A stretch of 64,000 nt of DNA from assembly GCA_021464245.1 (NCBI GenBank), contig JADCRB010000163.1, forward strand, positions 124,001 through 188,000, written 5' to 3'. The position numbers were made by a program, and so were the translations under genes. The stretch's first letter is position 1; each line of letters opens with the position of its first letter. Below, piece after piece: positions 47,962-60,325 of this stretch. This DNA comes from Carallia brachiata (lineage: Eukaryota > Streptophyta > Magnoliopsida > Malpighiales > Rhizophoraceae). The notes under the pieces were generated by a model. It was not told where the DNA came from and made no database searches. It saw only the letters and a program-made list of their open reading frames with translations.

Positions 47962-48212
47962 GGGTGTGTTTATTCCAGATAAAATATTTTACAGGAAAAA
48001 ATTTTACAGATTTTTTGACATTTGTTTTATAAAAAATATTTTACATAGGCAAAATTTGAGAAAAATTTTCAAATTTTTAGGTAAAATAACTTTTCTTTTT
48101 GCAGAGTTGAAATTATTTTCAGAGAAAATACAAACTGTGCTATAAGTAAGTAACAAAGAAAAATTATTATTTTTTTATAAATATAAATTATTTTATAACA
48201 AACAAACGGAAC
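47962..48212 (+). mobile_element. Tourist-like (PIF/Harbinger-type) MITE, copy 2, 251 bp
   Basis: Bounded by TAA on both sides (47959-47961 and 48213-48215). The left terminus reads GGGTGTGTTTATT. The reverse complement of the right terminus reads GTTCCGTTTGTT. Subterminal TAAAATATTTTACAG pairs with interior TATAAATTATTTTATAA-type sequence. It has no ORF. It is related to 10229-10514. Confidence 0.7.
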
Positions 48213-48215
48213 TAA

Positions 48216-49954
48216 GTTTTTATTTCTTATATAAATGGGGCTATATGATCATTTTAGGTTTGCCGTCAACATTAACTAACGGCTGTTACTTAAAAGATGT
48301 AAAATGTAATTTTTCAAAGGGCCAACTAGATATGCCGAGATGCATAACCGAGTAGTATATTGAGAGAATAAAAAAATATTTTATATTTTTTTATTAATAT
48401 TTTTTGAATAAATTTAAATTTAAATTTAAATAAGTGTTACTGTAGAATATAAAATGTAAATATTATATGAAATTTTCTACTAAAACGCTAAAATAGTAAA
48501 AAACATTATTATTTTATTAAATTTATGTACTTTTGTATACAAATTTTTGTGTGTCTATTTTTTTCATTTTTCAAAATAATAGATTCAATATATAATTATA
48601 ACCTATCTCGAAGTGTGAAATATAATTTACTCCAAGTTTGCAAACTAGGGAAGACAAATCTCTATAGAGAATTTGCAAATCATGACAGTTGCATTCTAAC
48701 ATTCAATTCATTGCGAAATTTACTTATTACAAAATAAATAAATAAATAAATAAAAGTTTACGCAAACCTACTAGTTTCTCGAGTTTGTGTGTCGACTTTG
48801 ATGCAGTAGCAAGAGAGAGAAGAGGAACATTTTTATTTTTTTGGTCACAACAAAAACAAGTAACATGATGGCTTTGGTTCCTCAAGAAAACGTTGTAGCT
48901 TAGGCATTTGTAGCGTTACAATAAGGACGGTCGCCCAGTGGTGGGTGTCTTCCATCGTTTTTTCTTTTTCTTTTCTTTTTTTTTTGGGATTGGCTTTTTT
49001 TTTTTTTTTTATACAAACATAATACTGAACCTGTCAACAACTCAGTCAGTATGATAGATTCGAGTTTACACAATGAAGTACTAATGTCTTGCCCCCATTC
49101 TTTACCATTGTGCATGTGCATACTATACAGATACAAAATTCGGAAACAATATTGCTTGGACATCCGATGATATATTCTTAGATGTAGGATTTTCCATTTC
49201 CTCCAAGATTTTCTCTAATTTGCAGTTGATTTTGTTGTTTATTGCCTTAACAAAAAATTATGTCCCATTGTGTTCTATTTATTTAAAGGGTCCTGTTACA
49301 TGGCCGGAGAGATTGGCCGGAAAAAATTTCGAATTGTAACTCGTTGGATTTATTGTGCAACTATCTTAATTATAAGTGCAACTAAATAGGAGAAAAAAAT
49401 TATTTATCTTTTTGTTGCATAATGAATCTAAGTAATTGCAGTTTTAAAAGATTTTCCAGCAACTTTGTCTACAGTCATAGAACTTTTCCCTTATTTAAAA
49501 TGAACATTGTACCAAAAAAAAATAAATGAACATACAAAACTTTTAAGTACCAGAAGGATATTCAAATGGCATCTAGTTTAGCAATCATACACTTTGGCAC
49601 TGATTTATATCTTAGTTACATATTAACAAAATAACATCATTCTCCATGTTTAAACTAATTAAGCTAACAAAAGAAGTTATAACAAGACCAAAAGATTAAA
49701 GTTGAGCATTAGCTTGCAAAGGAATACAGCATTACAAACTTGCATGTTTAAGACCAATCTCCAATTGTAGTAAGACCAATCTCCATCTACATCTTCAAAT
49801 TTCTTTGACATCGACCCCCCAAATTTTTTCCAATAATAACTTGATTACTTCACAAATCCCTTCTTCTTTTCCTGTACGTTCCCCAAATCATCCAAATTAT
49901 TAGCAACCTCCTTGGAGTTCACCCGTTTCAAGAAATTTGTAGCATGATTTTATT
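48216..49954. other. intergenic, AT-rich
   Basis: A (AAAT)n tract lies at about 48734-48755, with T-runs near 48960-49010. No gene was recognised. Confidence 0.45.
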
Positions 49955-50975
49955 TGGATTTTCGTTTCGGTTCTCTCCAACATCTCAGTCAAGGACATCT
50001 ACAATTGCAATGGTAAGAGCATACCATTCATTGGACGTTATGAAACCTTTTCCATCTATTATCTACTACGAAATCACTTGTGATAACCGCATTAATCTAT
50101 ATAATTACTATAAAGCCCATTCAATTAAAGTGAACCCTTTAGTGAAGGTAAAAGCATTTAACAAAACAAATAATGAAGGTCTTGTGAAGGTAATTCTTTT
50201 GTGAATTTTGTCTTCACGCCTTTCTCATTTGCAAGTAATAATGAAAATACATCCAAGAAGAAAATTTTGCCTGAAGAAAAAAGTATAACAAAATGTTTTG
50301 AATCATGCAACAGAAAAATAATCTAGACATTTAGAAGTTAGCTATTTTAATTGATAGAGTCTCGTGAAGTTATTTTAACAAATTAGGAATCAAATAGCAC
50401 CTTCACTTGAGATAAGATGGTTGCCTGATGCCAATGGGGATTGATGAGTACTTTCAAGATTGAAAATTTTTATTTGTTTTCATGTTAAAAGTAAAATCAA
50501 ATGATTTTGTGATTTGAAATATAACTGTTATGATCGAGAGAACTAATAACTCCGGATTCAAGTGACATTCCACCCTTAACCACAATTCATCTGCTAATTC
50601 GGACCTCCACTTAGTTTACCATGACTGACAAAAGTCCACAAGTTGGTCATGCGCATGCTTGACACCTATGGAACTTCTCGTTGTCAGATCAAATGCAACA
50701 ATTCCCTCATCACAGAAGTCATCAAACTCAGGAAGCGCTCAATGTAGGCAGGCAGGCAGGCACCAACAAGAGCACCATAGACTTGTACATCAACATTACA
50801 ATAACAATTAGAAATATTAAATTAGATGTTTTTTCTTCAATTTAATTTTATTAGAACATGAATCTTTATAATTTTAACTTATTTATATTAATATTATAAG
50901 AAACAATTTATGCATAAATAATTTAAAAGACTGGACTCAAAACTCAACTCATTAAAACTTAAAATACGACTATGT
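49955..50975 (+). repeat. duplicated segment, copy B
   Basis: Collinear with 37405-38330 and then directly with 40688-40860 (see copy A). A GGCA expansion (GGCAGGCAGGCAGGCA, about 50746) is seen only in this copy. No protein-coding capacity was recognised in either copy. Confidence 0.8.
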
Positions 50976-51555
50976 AATTTTCTTTAAATATAATTAAAAT
51001 AATAATTTAATTTCATCGAAAGATATCCAATATTTTAGCTTTTTCTTTTTTCTGGACCTCATATTGAAGTTTTGAAGCTCCTTAGGGAACTATTAACCCT
51101 TTTTGTTTTTTTTGGTAAAACCTATTAATTAAATCAATTTCAATAAAATGAGCAAAGTTGAACTCACTAACGCTAACTCGTTATTTAACGAACAATTCAT
51201 GGCAAAGAACTTGGGATTCTGCTCAGTCCTTAATCCTTACGCAGTGCGGGGTGTCTCTCTCTCCAACAGAAAACTTTACCTGGGAAAATTAACCCAAAAA
51301 AAAAAAAAATTCAAAGGTAGTTAGATAGGTAACCCCAACTTTGCAAATTTCATTCCTTTCAATTCAGTAATTTTTAAATCCAGGGTTTCTTCCCCCCAAA
51401 CTCCCAAATCTCCATAGCTCTCCCTTATTTTACTGATCGGATCCGCAGCCAATTTCTCAATCCAATTCGAAACCCATTCCTGGATCTGAAAACCCTTCAT
51501 ATTGGTGGCCTCAATTTTGATTCTTTGCTTGAAATACTCGGCCTTGCCGGGCGGG

Positions 51556-51574
51556 ATTAGGGTTAGGGGTTAGA
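51556..51574 (+). promoter_or_regulatory. telo-box-like motif just before the SYS1 start codon
   Basis: ATTAGGGTTAGGGGTTAG ends two bases before the ATG. It is a reverse-orientation telo-box type motif (AACCCTAA). Telo-boxes are common in 5' regions of plant housekeeping genes. Function here is inferred. Confidence 0.5.
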
Positions 51575-51575
51575 A

Positions 51576-52329
51576 ATGTTCTATGGTGCGGTGGTGTGGG
51601 ATCCATGGCTCATCGTTGCACAGATTGTTTGCCTTCAATGCCTTTACTACCTTACGCTCGGCCTCTTCTTGTCCGCGCTCGTCGGCACCCGCGTCTCTCG
51701 CTTCAGCCTCTTCTATTTCTTTGATTTCGCCGCCGTCACCGCCTCCACCGTCACCGGCTGGTCCGTCATTGCCTCCTTTCTCCTCAGCTCCGTCGCCGGG
51801 TAAACAAAATTTATTTTAATTTTGAACCCCTTTTCGTCATTAAATTGAATTATTATAGATTTTTTTTTTTTTTTGGTTTTTGCTGATTTTGGTTTAATGG
51901 GTGGCTTTGATGTAGAGCTGGGTATATGCTTTATTTGATTGAGAGGGCGAAGAAATGCTTGGATTTTTCGGCGACTGTTTATATTATTCATCTATTTATA
52001 TGCATTATGTACGGAGGTTGGCCTGCATCAATAACCTGGTGGGTTGTGAATGGTACTGGACTTGCAGTGATGGCCTTGTTAGGTGAATATTTGTGTATTA
52101 GACGCGAGCTCCGAGAGATTCCCATTCCCATTACACGATTTCGATCAAGTAAGAATCAACTCCTTCATTTTGTTTTGTTAAAGTTGCTGCCTTTGGGATT
52201 TTTATGGTAGATGTTGGTAGTTTGTTGTCTTTTTATTAGTTTATTTTGATCTTTTTAATGTTTGTTACCTATGTTGTTGAAATTCTATGATCAATGGGAA
52301 TTTTTTATTAATATTATGCAGATGTTTGA
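51576..52329 (+). CDS. SYS1: SYS1 homologue, Golgi membrane protein
   Basis: A 154-aa, four-helix integral membrane protein of the Golgi. In yeast and animals SYS1 recruits the ARL3/ARFRP1 small GTPase to trans-Golgi membranes for vesicle tethering. Exons: 51576-51799, 51916-52148, 52322-52329. Introns are GT-AG, and the last exon supplies only Asn-Val-stop. Seen: MFYGAVVWDPWLIVAQI at the start; YFFDFAAVTASTVTGW in the middle; ERAKKCLDFSATVYIIH and CIMYGGWPASITWWVVNGTG in the third and fourth segments; and EYLCIRRELREIPI as the cytosolic tail. Length and motifs match the Arabidopsis protein closely. The frame is intact, with no disruption. The 5' region (51240-51575) is pyrimidine-rich. Confidence 0.95.
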
Positions 52330-55300
52330 TTGAGATGGAAAACTCGACTGGAAAGATCAAGCCTTTTCTTTTTTTTCTGAGATCATTATGCCCACTCATT
52401 TGTTGATGATGAGGAGCTCCAGGTGAAGCTTTTGGGTATCAAAGTGTGATGGAGAGAGAATTTTTGCAGATAAAAATGCCCTACTGATGACCATAAAGAA
52501 AGAAATTGCCATGGTTTGATGGGAACATGACCTCATGAGAATAGGTATGCTAGTGTGTCAAGAAATAGTAGTGTAAGTTCTCACGAAGTGATGCTTCTTT
52601 TCAGCTTTGATATCTTATTTAAATGTGGCAAATGAACCAAAAATTTTCCCCTGTTTCGGAATTTGATATTGAGCTTGTATATTGTTATTGATGTCTTGAA
52701 TCTAGAAATTAAATTTGTTGTTGAAGTGTCCAAATGTAATATCCACTGCATTGCTTGTCATAGTATCGGTGATAGAGGTCCATGGATTATACCCGTTTTT
52801 GAGATGCCGAGATTACGTGACTGCTGTGATGATTTTATTAGTGGAATCTGAATGACAGTGGTGAGTGAAGAAGCTGTAATTCTGCATGTAGAATAATTCC
52901 GAGTGACGGTAATGATTAATGTTCAAAACAGGAAGCTTCTTCCATTTCCTGCATCTTTTAGCTTTGCCTTCTTTTGTTGCTAACAATAACTTTTGCTTAT
53001 AGATTTTATTCCATTAACCACTTTTCGGATCCTTCCTCAATATGGTGTGTACATTTATTTCTGCATTATTGCAACAATGTGTTTTGTTTCAACTTTTGTT
53101 AAGTCTTCTGCTTTTAATAAGCAAAATTGCCCCTTGCCCGACACTCGGGGCACATAGATTATATTCTGCAATGTCTTGAAGTAATTGATGCAAGTTTTAA
53201 TGTGTTGGTCCTGTGTAATTGATATGAGGGACCATGAGCATAAGTGTAGTTGGCCTTTTGTGCACACTACTAAAACTTTTGTTTTTTCTTTTGTTAGGAA
53301 GCACTAAATAGTAATTTAAACATGTCTTTGCACGATTGTATGAATGATGTGTTGCTCCATACAACAGCAGTCATGAAATGTGTGATGCAAGGAACCTACA
53401 AAAATCATACAGTGATAAAAGAGTTTAGTGATTCAAGTGCTTGTTGGGGAAATTTTTGTGGAAAAGGACGTCCAGCACCAAATCATCATTCTGCAGTCTT
53501 ATTATGCTGACCCCTCCTGTAATGTTGGTCAATGCCTCTCTGTCTGTTAGCTATAGTACATTTGACTTAAAATAGACCAAGATTTAAGGTTAGTTTTTCT
53601 ATTCAGCACACTTCCAGCAATATTGCATCTTTCACCTTATTGCATGAATTCCTGCAGTGCCCAAGCCTGTATTGGTTGAAAACTACTTCAAAAAATAGCT
53701 TGACGTTTGAACGTGGCCCACAAATGACATGTTATGTATATGTACATAGATATTGTTCGAAGGGACATAAAAAGACTAAAACTTTTTATAAAATAGATTG
53801 TGTCTTGTATTTTTGTTTGAACTCATCTACGTAATCAGAATGAGTAAAATTATGTGAGTTTTAGTTTGCCCCATATTTGTTATGCATATTGCATAACTTT
53901 AGTTTAGGCGGGGAAAAAGGTGGTTCCTGTATTCAGATAGGATGCCCCTTGATGTTTGCAGTTGAGGCTTCATTTGCGAGGATGCCCAATTCGATGCTCC
54001 TAAACGTAGGATCACATTGGGCCATATAACCGTTGGATGTCACGGTCTCTATCATTAATTGTGATCATATATTCATTAACAAATAACGGTGCAACCAGCA
54101 ATTTTGATGTCATGGCTTTCAACCGTCTCTGTCTCCATTCTTAATGACTGGCTATTATTTTTACTACAGATTAAAACAAAAAAAAAAAAAAGATTTTGAT
54201 AGTGTATATAATGTGTAGACTTTTGTGTTTATGATTTGTCAAATTTATCGTTTCATTATTGTGGCAGTAAACAAATGGGAAAAGATAAAAGTAGAATTTA
54301 CAGAATACTTCCATTTTAATTGAACTAATTGCCCCTATCACTCGAAATATTAGTTTAATAGTAAGTCAATGCATTTTTATGTTAACGATCGAATTTTGAA
54401 TTTCTGCGATCGCAACTCTCCTCTAGTTAAAAGTAGTTAAAAGCTAGGTGCTCGTTGAAAAAGATAGAATACAAAAATGAATTCTACATTTGACAATCGC
54501 TATAGTTTCAATAACAAAGTTTTACTAGATCCTATCAATATTTGGTATTAAGTCTTTCCTTTAAAAGATATTGAATAAAAGATGTTAAGTCTTTCTTATA
54601 AGAGATATTGAATGAGGATTTCAACAATAGAAAAATCAATCTCAACTTACAAGTATTATAGTCAATATACTTGCAAGTAATTTTTTTTTCGGTTGTTCCA
54701 AAAAATAAACTAATAGCCCCTCATTCAACAATAAAATCAACGGAGATGCTTTTTGCCGAATGACGAGATGTGATGCATGCCGACGAGACGCTAATACCAC
54801 AAATTTTGAATGTAATGTCCATGGAACTACTGTCAAAATTATGGCAAAAGCTCCAACTCCATTTCACTTATTTTCTGTGACAGTTTACCTTTGTTTTCTC
54901 AAAGAGATTTTTGTGACTCAAATTTATGACATTTAGATCACAATGGAGAAACTTTACCGTCAAACCAATGGTTATCGATCTGTTCAGTTACAAGTTGTAT
55001 AGGTGCAAATTACTGCAGGCAGTTAGGGCATCACTGGTCCAAGGATAGCCAATGTTATGAACCCACATTGCAGTGTGTTGATAGCTAAGTAAAACAATTT
55101 GCATCAAGCATGACCTGAGTAAAATTTTCTTTGATAAAATTTGGATTGCTTAAAACTTCTAAATTTCTTCCCATAACTCCTTAGCTTTCATCTGTTCTAA
55201 AGAAATACAGGTACTTCTTGTCACAGCACATTGCCTCCGGAGAGAAAATGAAAGTTGGGAAAAACAATAATAATAATAAAAAGAAACTAAAAATTCTCTT

Positions 55301-55396
55301 GTTGCTTAAACTCTTCCGGGACTGCTAAGTCCAAAAAGTTTACTCCATCTTCTTCATTGCTTTTCACTGTCTGAGCCTACACAGTCCTCCGGGATG
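52330..55396. other. SYS1 3' region and intergenic DNA
   Basis: The first several hundred bases may be SYS1 3' UTR. The last few hundred are probably the 3' UTR of the minus-strand transporter. No gene was recognised between. Confidence 0.4.
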
Positions 55397-58300
55397 TCAT
55401 GGCTGAGACTTCCATAATGCTGAAATATCCGAGACGGCTTCTGCAACTGTAAGGTAGACTCCGTTCAATCCAAACGACTCCAATATTTTGGACTGATGAA
55501 GCTTTTCTGTCACACTCGCAACAGGATTTGCCAGCACAAGCTGCAAGGTGAACAAAAGTAAGGAAGTTTATGAAGAGGCTAAATTTTTTCTTTCAAAGCA
55601 ATTCCATAAAATTCAGTTTGATGACAGAGTTACCTGAAGATCTTTTCTCTAACATCTTTCTGAGCTCACTTATTAGGTCAATGCCGCTCGTGTCTATGGC
55701 GGTCACAGCTGAAAAAAAAATCGAAATTTAATAAGCAAATGACCTAATTCTGGCTTAAGTGGCATGGTATTGGGGAAACCATGTAAATAGCAAGCAAAGA
55801 AAGCGACTTTTGGCAGAAGGATAATATACCTGTCATGTCCAAAATTATGCATTTTAGCATACACCCATTGTTTGCTTTTATCCATTCTTCTTCCTCGCGA
55901 ACACATCTTAGTATCCTGCAACGTGAAGTTTTTTCAGTTTCAGAGAAGGCAAAATTGTATGGTGCTAGTCCATTGGAGTGTACTCCAGGTCAAACTTGGA
56001 GTGACTATTGTAATGTGGACTTAATGTGCTTAACTTGATAATATGTTGTCAATAGTTAGCTTTTAACACAGGCATTATCTGTGGATGTCCTGTAGGCTAT
56101 AATGGGACATGATAAAATCGATTTCTATAAAATCCTTCTCAGGTAAAATTCCCTTATAGTTATCATCATATGCATGCTAGATAGGAAACTCATAGCAGAG
56201 GTGAGCTGACCTCTCCTGGAGGTAAGTAGAATTTGCGAAATAGATGGGAGACTCAATGGCAAGTATGAGAAAGGCAGGAACTCGTAAAGCTTCTCTGTAT
56301 CTGCTGAGGCTCTGAAATGTTTGAGTTCCTGCAACGTTACCCATAACAACTATATTTGGCCTCGTTACGTGCAGGAGAATTTTAAATACCGAGACTCCCA
56401 CCTGAATTCAATCAGATGATTAATTGATAGAGTCAGTGACATGCAAAAGGAAGACTAATACCAAAACCAGGAGATGTTAAGAAACTAAAAGGTGCTTACC
56501 GCTATAGCGAGGCCCAGAGGCACTGAAATGAAAAGAACACCGAAAAAGGAGCTCAAACAAGCCAAGAAATCTAGTTTGTCGACTTTCCACAAGCGATATG
56601 CAGACTGGTAATCGATTAGTCCAACCACAGCTGTTAGGATGATGGCAGCCAAGATCACATTTGGAGTGTAATAAAACAGTGGCATGAGAAACAGCAGAGT
56701 TACGAGCACAGTTGCAGCCATTATTATGTTTGAGACTGCTGTTTGTGCCCCAGCATTGTAGTTCACAGCAGACCGAGAAAATGATCCTGAAAGAGTGATT
56801 GGAAAGAAAAATTTAGAAGTTATTACTGAAATGCACAACAAATCCAGCAAAAATTTCAACTTAGCAGAGTATCAAATCATTACCTGTAGTAACATAGCAT
56901 GAAGAGCAAGAACCAGCCACGTTCATGAGACCAATAGAAATCATTTCTTTGTTGCCATCAACTTGGTAATTTTTCAGAGCTGCAAATGTCCTTCCTACAG
57001 CAATTCCTTCCTAGAAAATATGAAACAAAGCATGAAACAATTAGCAACACCAAAGACTAACTCAACCTGTATTAGCAATTCTGTCGTTTTTTGGAATGAC
57101 TATCATATCGTATCAGAATGACTCTATTCTATGGCACAAATCACATCTTGATCAACTTACCGTAAGAGCTAGGATTCCGGATACAATGCCAGTTTTGATA
57201 GCCACAGAAAGATATGTACCACTGAAGTATAGCATGTTGGTTGAAGGTGGATTCAATCCCTTTGGCAAATGACCAATCTGTTGAGAAAAGAGATAAACAA
57301 TAGAGAAGAAATCCTATACAAATTCAGTAGGCTGTCGCTGCATTTACATGGAAAGCAGTTAGCAAAGATCTCATTTCTTACAGTTGAGATTCTATGCGCC
57401 TTCGACCTGAGGCAGAAAACTAAAAGGGTTGATAGAATCACTGATACTAGTGGTGCTGCCGCAGACACCCAGAAGAGCTTTGGTTTCTTCGTGCTCTGTG
57501 TCAACCCAACACCCAATTGAAGTATAAGAACAAGAAGTTGGCATGTGAAAGCTAAGCAAAAACTATTAGCAAAAAACAGAAGCTTACAATATGCCTTGTT
57601 GTCAACAGCAACACCAGGAAACTAACACCCATAATAATAGTTTGCCATGACCACTGCACATAAAGTGGAACAAATGTCATATTACAATTCTTGCCTTAAC
57701 TTATCTTGAAGGGTAAGCCTTCATGTAATGATAAGGTTACTCTGTTGTGATATAAAAGTCACAAATTCGAGTCATGGAAATAGCCTATTTGTAAAAAAAA
57801 AGAATGGTATGGTTGCGTACATTTGATCTACCTTAAACTTGGACACTAAGGGTATCTCATTTACTGGGAATACCCTTGCCTTAACATATCTTCTAATCAA
57901 ATTTACAAGTTGCTCTTAATGGAGTCACTTACCTCTTCTCTCTGGTTGAAAACAGAAAACATTACAGGAATGAATTGCATCTTGCTAGTGAAGTGAACAA
58001 TTCCAAGCAACCCCTTTAGCTGTTGAAGTGAAACAATGATAGCTGCCCCCGCCGTAAACCCGATGAGAGTAGCCTTTGATAGAAAATCAATAATGAAGCC
58101 TAACCTGGACCATAAAGATCAAAGTTGTTAACATTCAAGCCCAGAGAACTAGTATTTTTTTTTCTCCTATCTAGCCACCCCTGTCGATCCGATAATAGGA
58201 ATCAGTAAAATTCTGTAGTGTGTTTAAATTGCTCGAATCGTCTTTGTGTTCCCTTTTCTTGTAAAAAAAAAACAACACTTTTTTTTTAATACTCAATAAC

Positions 58301-60216
58301 ATCATATACAATGAAATCCGCTGAGAAATACATGGACCAACACAACATCTGTTTCATGTTTCAACTGTAATGATCTGTTTACCTCAGTAGACCAAGAGAA
58401 GCTTGGAAAACACCAGCAAAGAAGGTAGCAGTGAAGGCCAATTTCAGGTAGAGAATTGGGTCATCAGTAGGAGAAACCGCCTCACTTAGCATAGACCCCA
58501 TGACCAGTGATGCTATGGAGACTGGACCAACAGCAAGGTGTCTAGAACTCCCAAGAATAGAATAAATCAATGGGGGCACAAAGCTTGAATCTGTATCAAA
58601 TTAAAACCAAATTTTGAGGGAAAAATAAAAATTAAACGATATTTGTTTTAGTTTAGTAGTGAATTTAAATGACAAGACAGAGTTTAAATTTGATACATAC
58701 ATAGTCCAACTATAGGTGGCAAATTAGCAAGTTTTGCATAGCTGATTCCCTGCGAATATAAGAAACTGTATCAGATTAATAATGAGTGATATCATTATAT
58801 TTTGAATTTCCAATTGATCATCTCAAAAAAAGAGGGAGAATTTGGAGACATGCGCACAATTTTTCTAAGAAAGCATCTCCTAGTGCAAAAAAAGAGTCGC
58901 TTGTTTTTCTTAAAAACATTGTTTCTGTGACTCGACCTTGTGACTTTCCACCAAATTACAACTGAATAACTTTATTATTCTAGCAAATCTTGCTTTTCAC
59001 ATGCACACAAATATGCATATATGATGTCCATGCCTGTGTATATAATTATGCACCCACCTAGGAATAATAATATCATTTATACCACCATATATACCGCGCT
59101 AGAACGCATCAAATAAAAAGTGACTTGAACTGTAACCACTATCAGAAAAGTATGTCTTGAACTGTAACCAATATCAGAAAAGTATGTCATCATGTTCAAA
59201 GGCTGATAAAAATTTTAACATAAATACAATAAGGAAAAAGCTACGTAAGCATAAAATAGTAGATGCAAAATTAGTACGTGAAGATTTGGATTGTTAAATC
59301 ATGAAAAATTTATGAATTTGAAAAAAAAAGAAAGTAGATAAATGACTGTATTAACTACAAATTTTCTATTTATCACAGATTATGTAACTGCTTAGTGATA
59401 CTCATAAAAAAAAAAGCTCCATTTCCCGTTAGCCACTTTACGATTGTTATTAACGAAATCTGCCACTTTTAATATGTTATGGTCCTTTGCTCCAAAAGAT
59501 ATGTTATGGTCCAAAAAGAAATGGAATATATGCAGCAATCCTCGGATCAAAAAAAAAAAGAAAAAATTACAGCAATCCCATCCGAGGCTTCCGCTAAAGG
59601 GACCATTAGCAATGGACCTTGTACCTGTACATCTATACATGAATGCATGTCCTTATACCATACACATAAACATAAACATAACTGTTGGGATTTCTACTCA
59701 ACACTGGTGAAACTAAATTTATATTAATTTTTAAATGGCTATATTCTATTTAATCTGCCGTGAGCCTCGTGTACCGGGACTTGTTTTTTTTTTTTTTTAA
59801 TGCATTTTAATGTTTTTTTTTGAATAATTTTTTTAATTGTTAATATGTTTGGACATGAGAGAGAGATTCTTTATTACCTGTGGGATTGCAAGGCTAGCAA
59901 TGGTGAGACCAGAGATGACATCAGATTTCAATGGTCTTAAACCATACTCAGGCCCCCACTGAAATATTGGAAAAAAGAATTGAAGAGCCAGAAGGAGTTT
60001 CTTGCACCAAGTTTGGTTCTTGAACCTGTAGAGGGGATCGTCAGGGAAAAAAATGTCACCAAGCCTTTGCTTGAGTTTCTGAATTGTGCTTCTCTGGGGT
60101 GGCAAGCAAACACCGTGTATCTCCATGGGTTGTGGCATCATTAATGCTTCTGTGGTGATTCTGACACTGGTTCCATGGCCAGAAAAATCCTCCACTCTGT
60201 TAGAGTTTCCACCCAT
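55397..60216 (-). CDS. SULTR3;3: group 3 sulfate-transporter-family protein, closest to SULTR3;3, 13 exons
   Basis: A multi-span SLC26/SulP anion transporter, about 658 aa. Exons in coding order: 59878-60216, 58701-58749, 58383-58590, 57933-58104, 57588-57653, 57382-57495, 57161-57277, 56884-57010, 56500-56786, 56211-56401, 55830-55915, 55634-55708, 55397-55540. All introns are GT-AG and phases join. Seen: [10 protein letters not shown] near residue 55; [26 protein letters not shown] (~108-133); [44 protein letters not shown]; and a C-terminal STAS domain with [14 protein letters not shown] (~582-594). Group 3 members act in plastid or other membrane sulfate transport and, in cereals, phosphorus allocation, so the substrate is not proven. 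Exon 12 needs 2 more nt near 55636 to join exon 13 in frame; as in the OFP and HSP genes, this looks like a base deletion. SINE fragments sit in introns 1 and 4. Confidence 0.94.
57690..57707 (+). repeat. 18-bp target site duplication (left) of the Au SINE
   Basis: CTTGCCTTAACTTATCTT here and CTTGCCTTAACATATCTT at 57875-57892 differ at one base. Confidence 0.85.
57708..57874 (+). mobile_element. Au-type SINE in SULTR intron 4
   Basis: A tRNA-derived SINE lying antisense to the host gene. Hallmarks of the Au family: an A-box region TGATAAGGTTACTCT, a B-box region AAATTCGAGTCATGG followed by AAATAGCCT, an A-rich linker, GGTTGCGTACATTTGATCTACC, and an ACTGGG-containing 3' end. A near-perfect 18-bp duplication flanks it, so both borders are defined. 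It is diverged from the consensus, so not recent. Confidence 0.85.
59758..59802 (+). mobile_element. Au-type SINE 3' fragment in SULTR intron 1
   Basis: GTGAGCCTCGTGTACCGGGA followed by a T-run matches the conserved 3' end of Au SINEs (GGAGCCTCGTGCACTGGG, then T's). Only the tail is present. Confidence 0.6.
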
Positions 60217-60291
60217 TTTCTTATTTCTTATTTCTTAACCAAAGCAAAAGAGAATCCACTTTGTTGAAGAACAATATTAGCATGGCATTGC

Positions 60292-60298
60292 ATTTATA
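60292..60298 (-). promoter_or_regulatory. TATA box of the SULTR gene
   Basis: On the minus strand the sequence reads TCTATAAATG, a good TATA box 76-82 nt upstream of the start codon. That allows a transcription start near 60260 and a leader of about 45 nt. Confidence 0.65.
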
Positions 60299-60304
60299 GA
60301 GAGG

Positions 60305-60325
60305 AAGAGAGAGAGAGAGAGAGAC
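60305..60325 (+). repeat. (GA)n tract upstream of SULTR
   Basis: About nine GA units. Read from the gene it is a CT-rich tract just upstream of the TATA box, a common plant core-promoter feature (pyrimidine patch). Confidence 0.8.
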
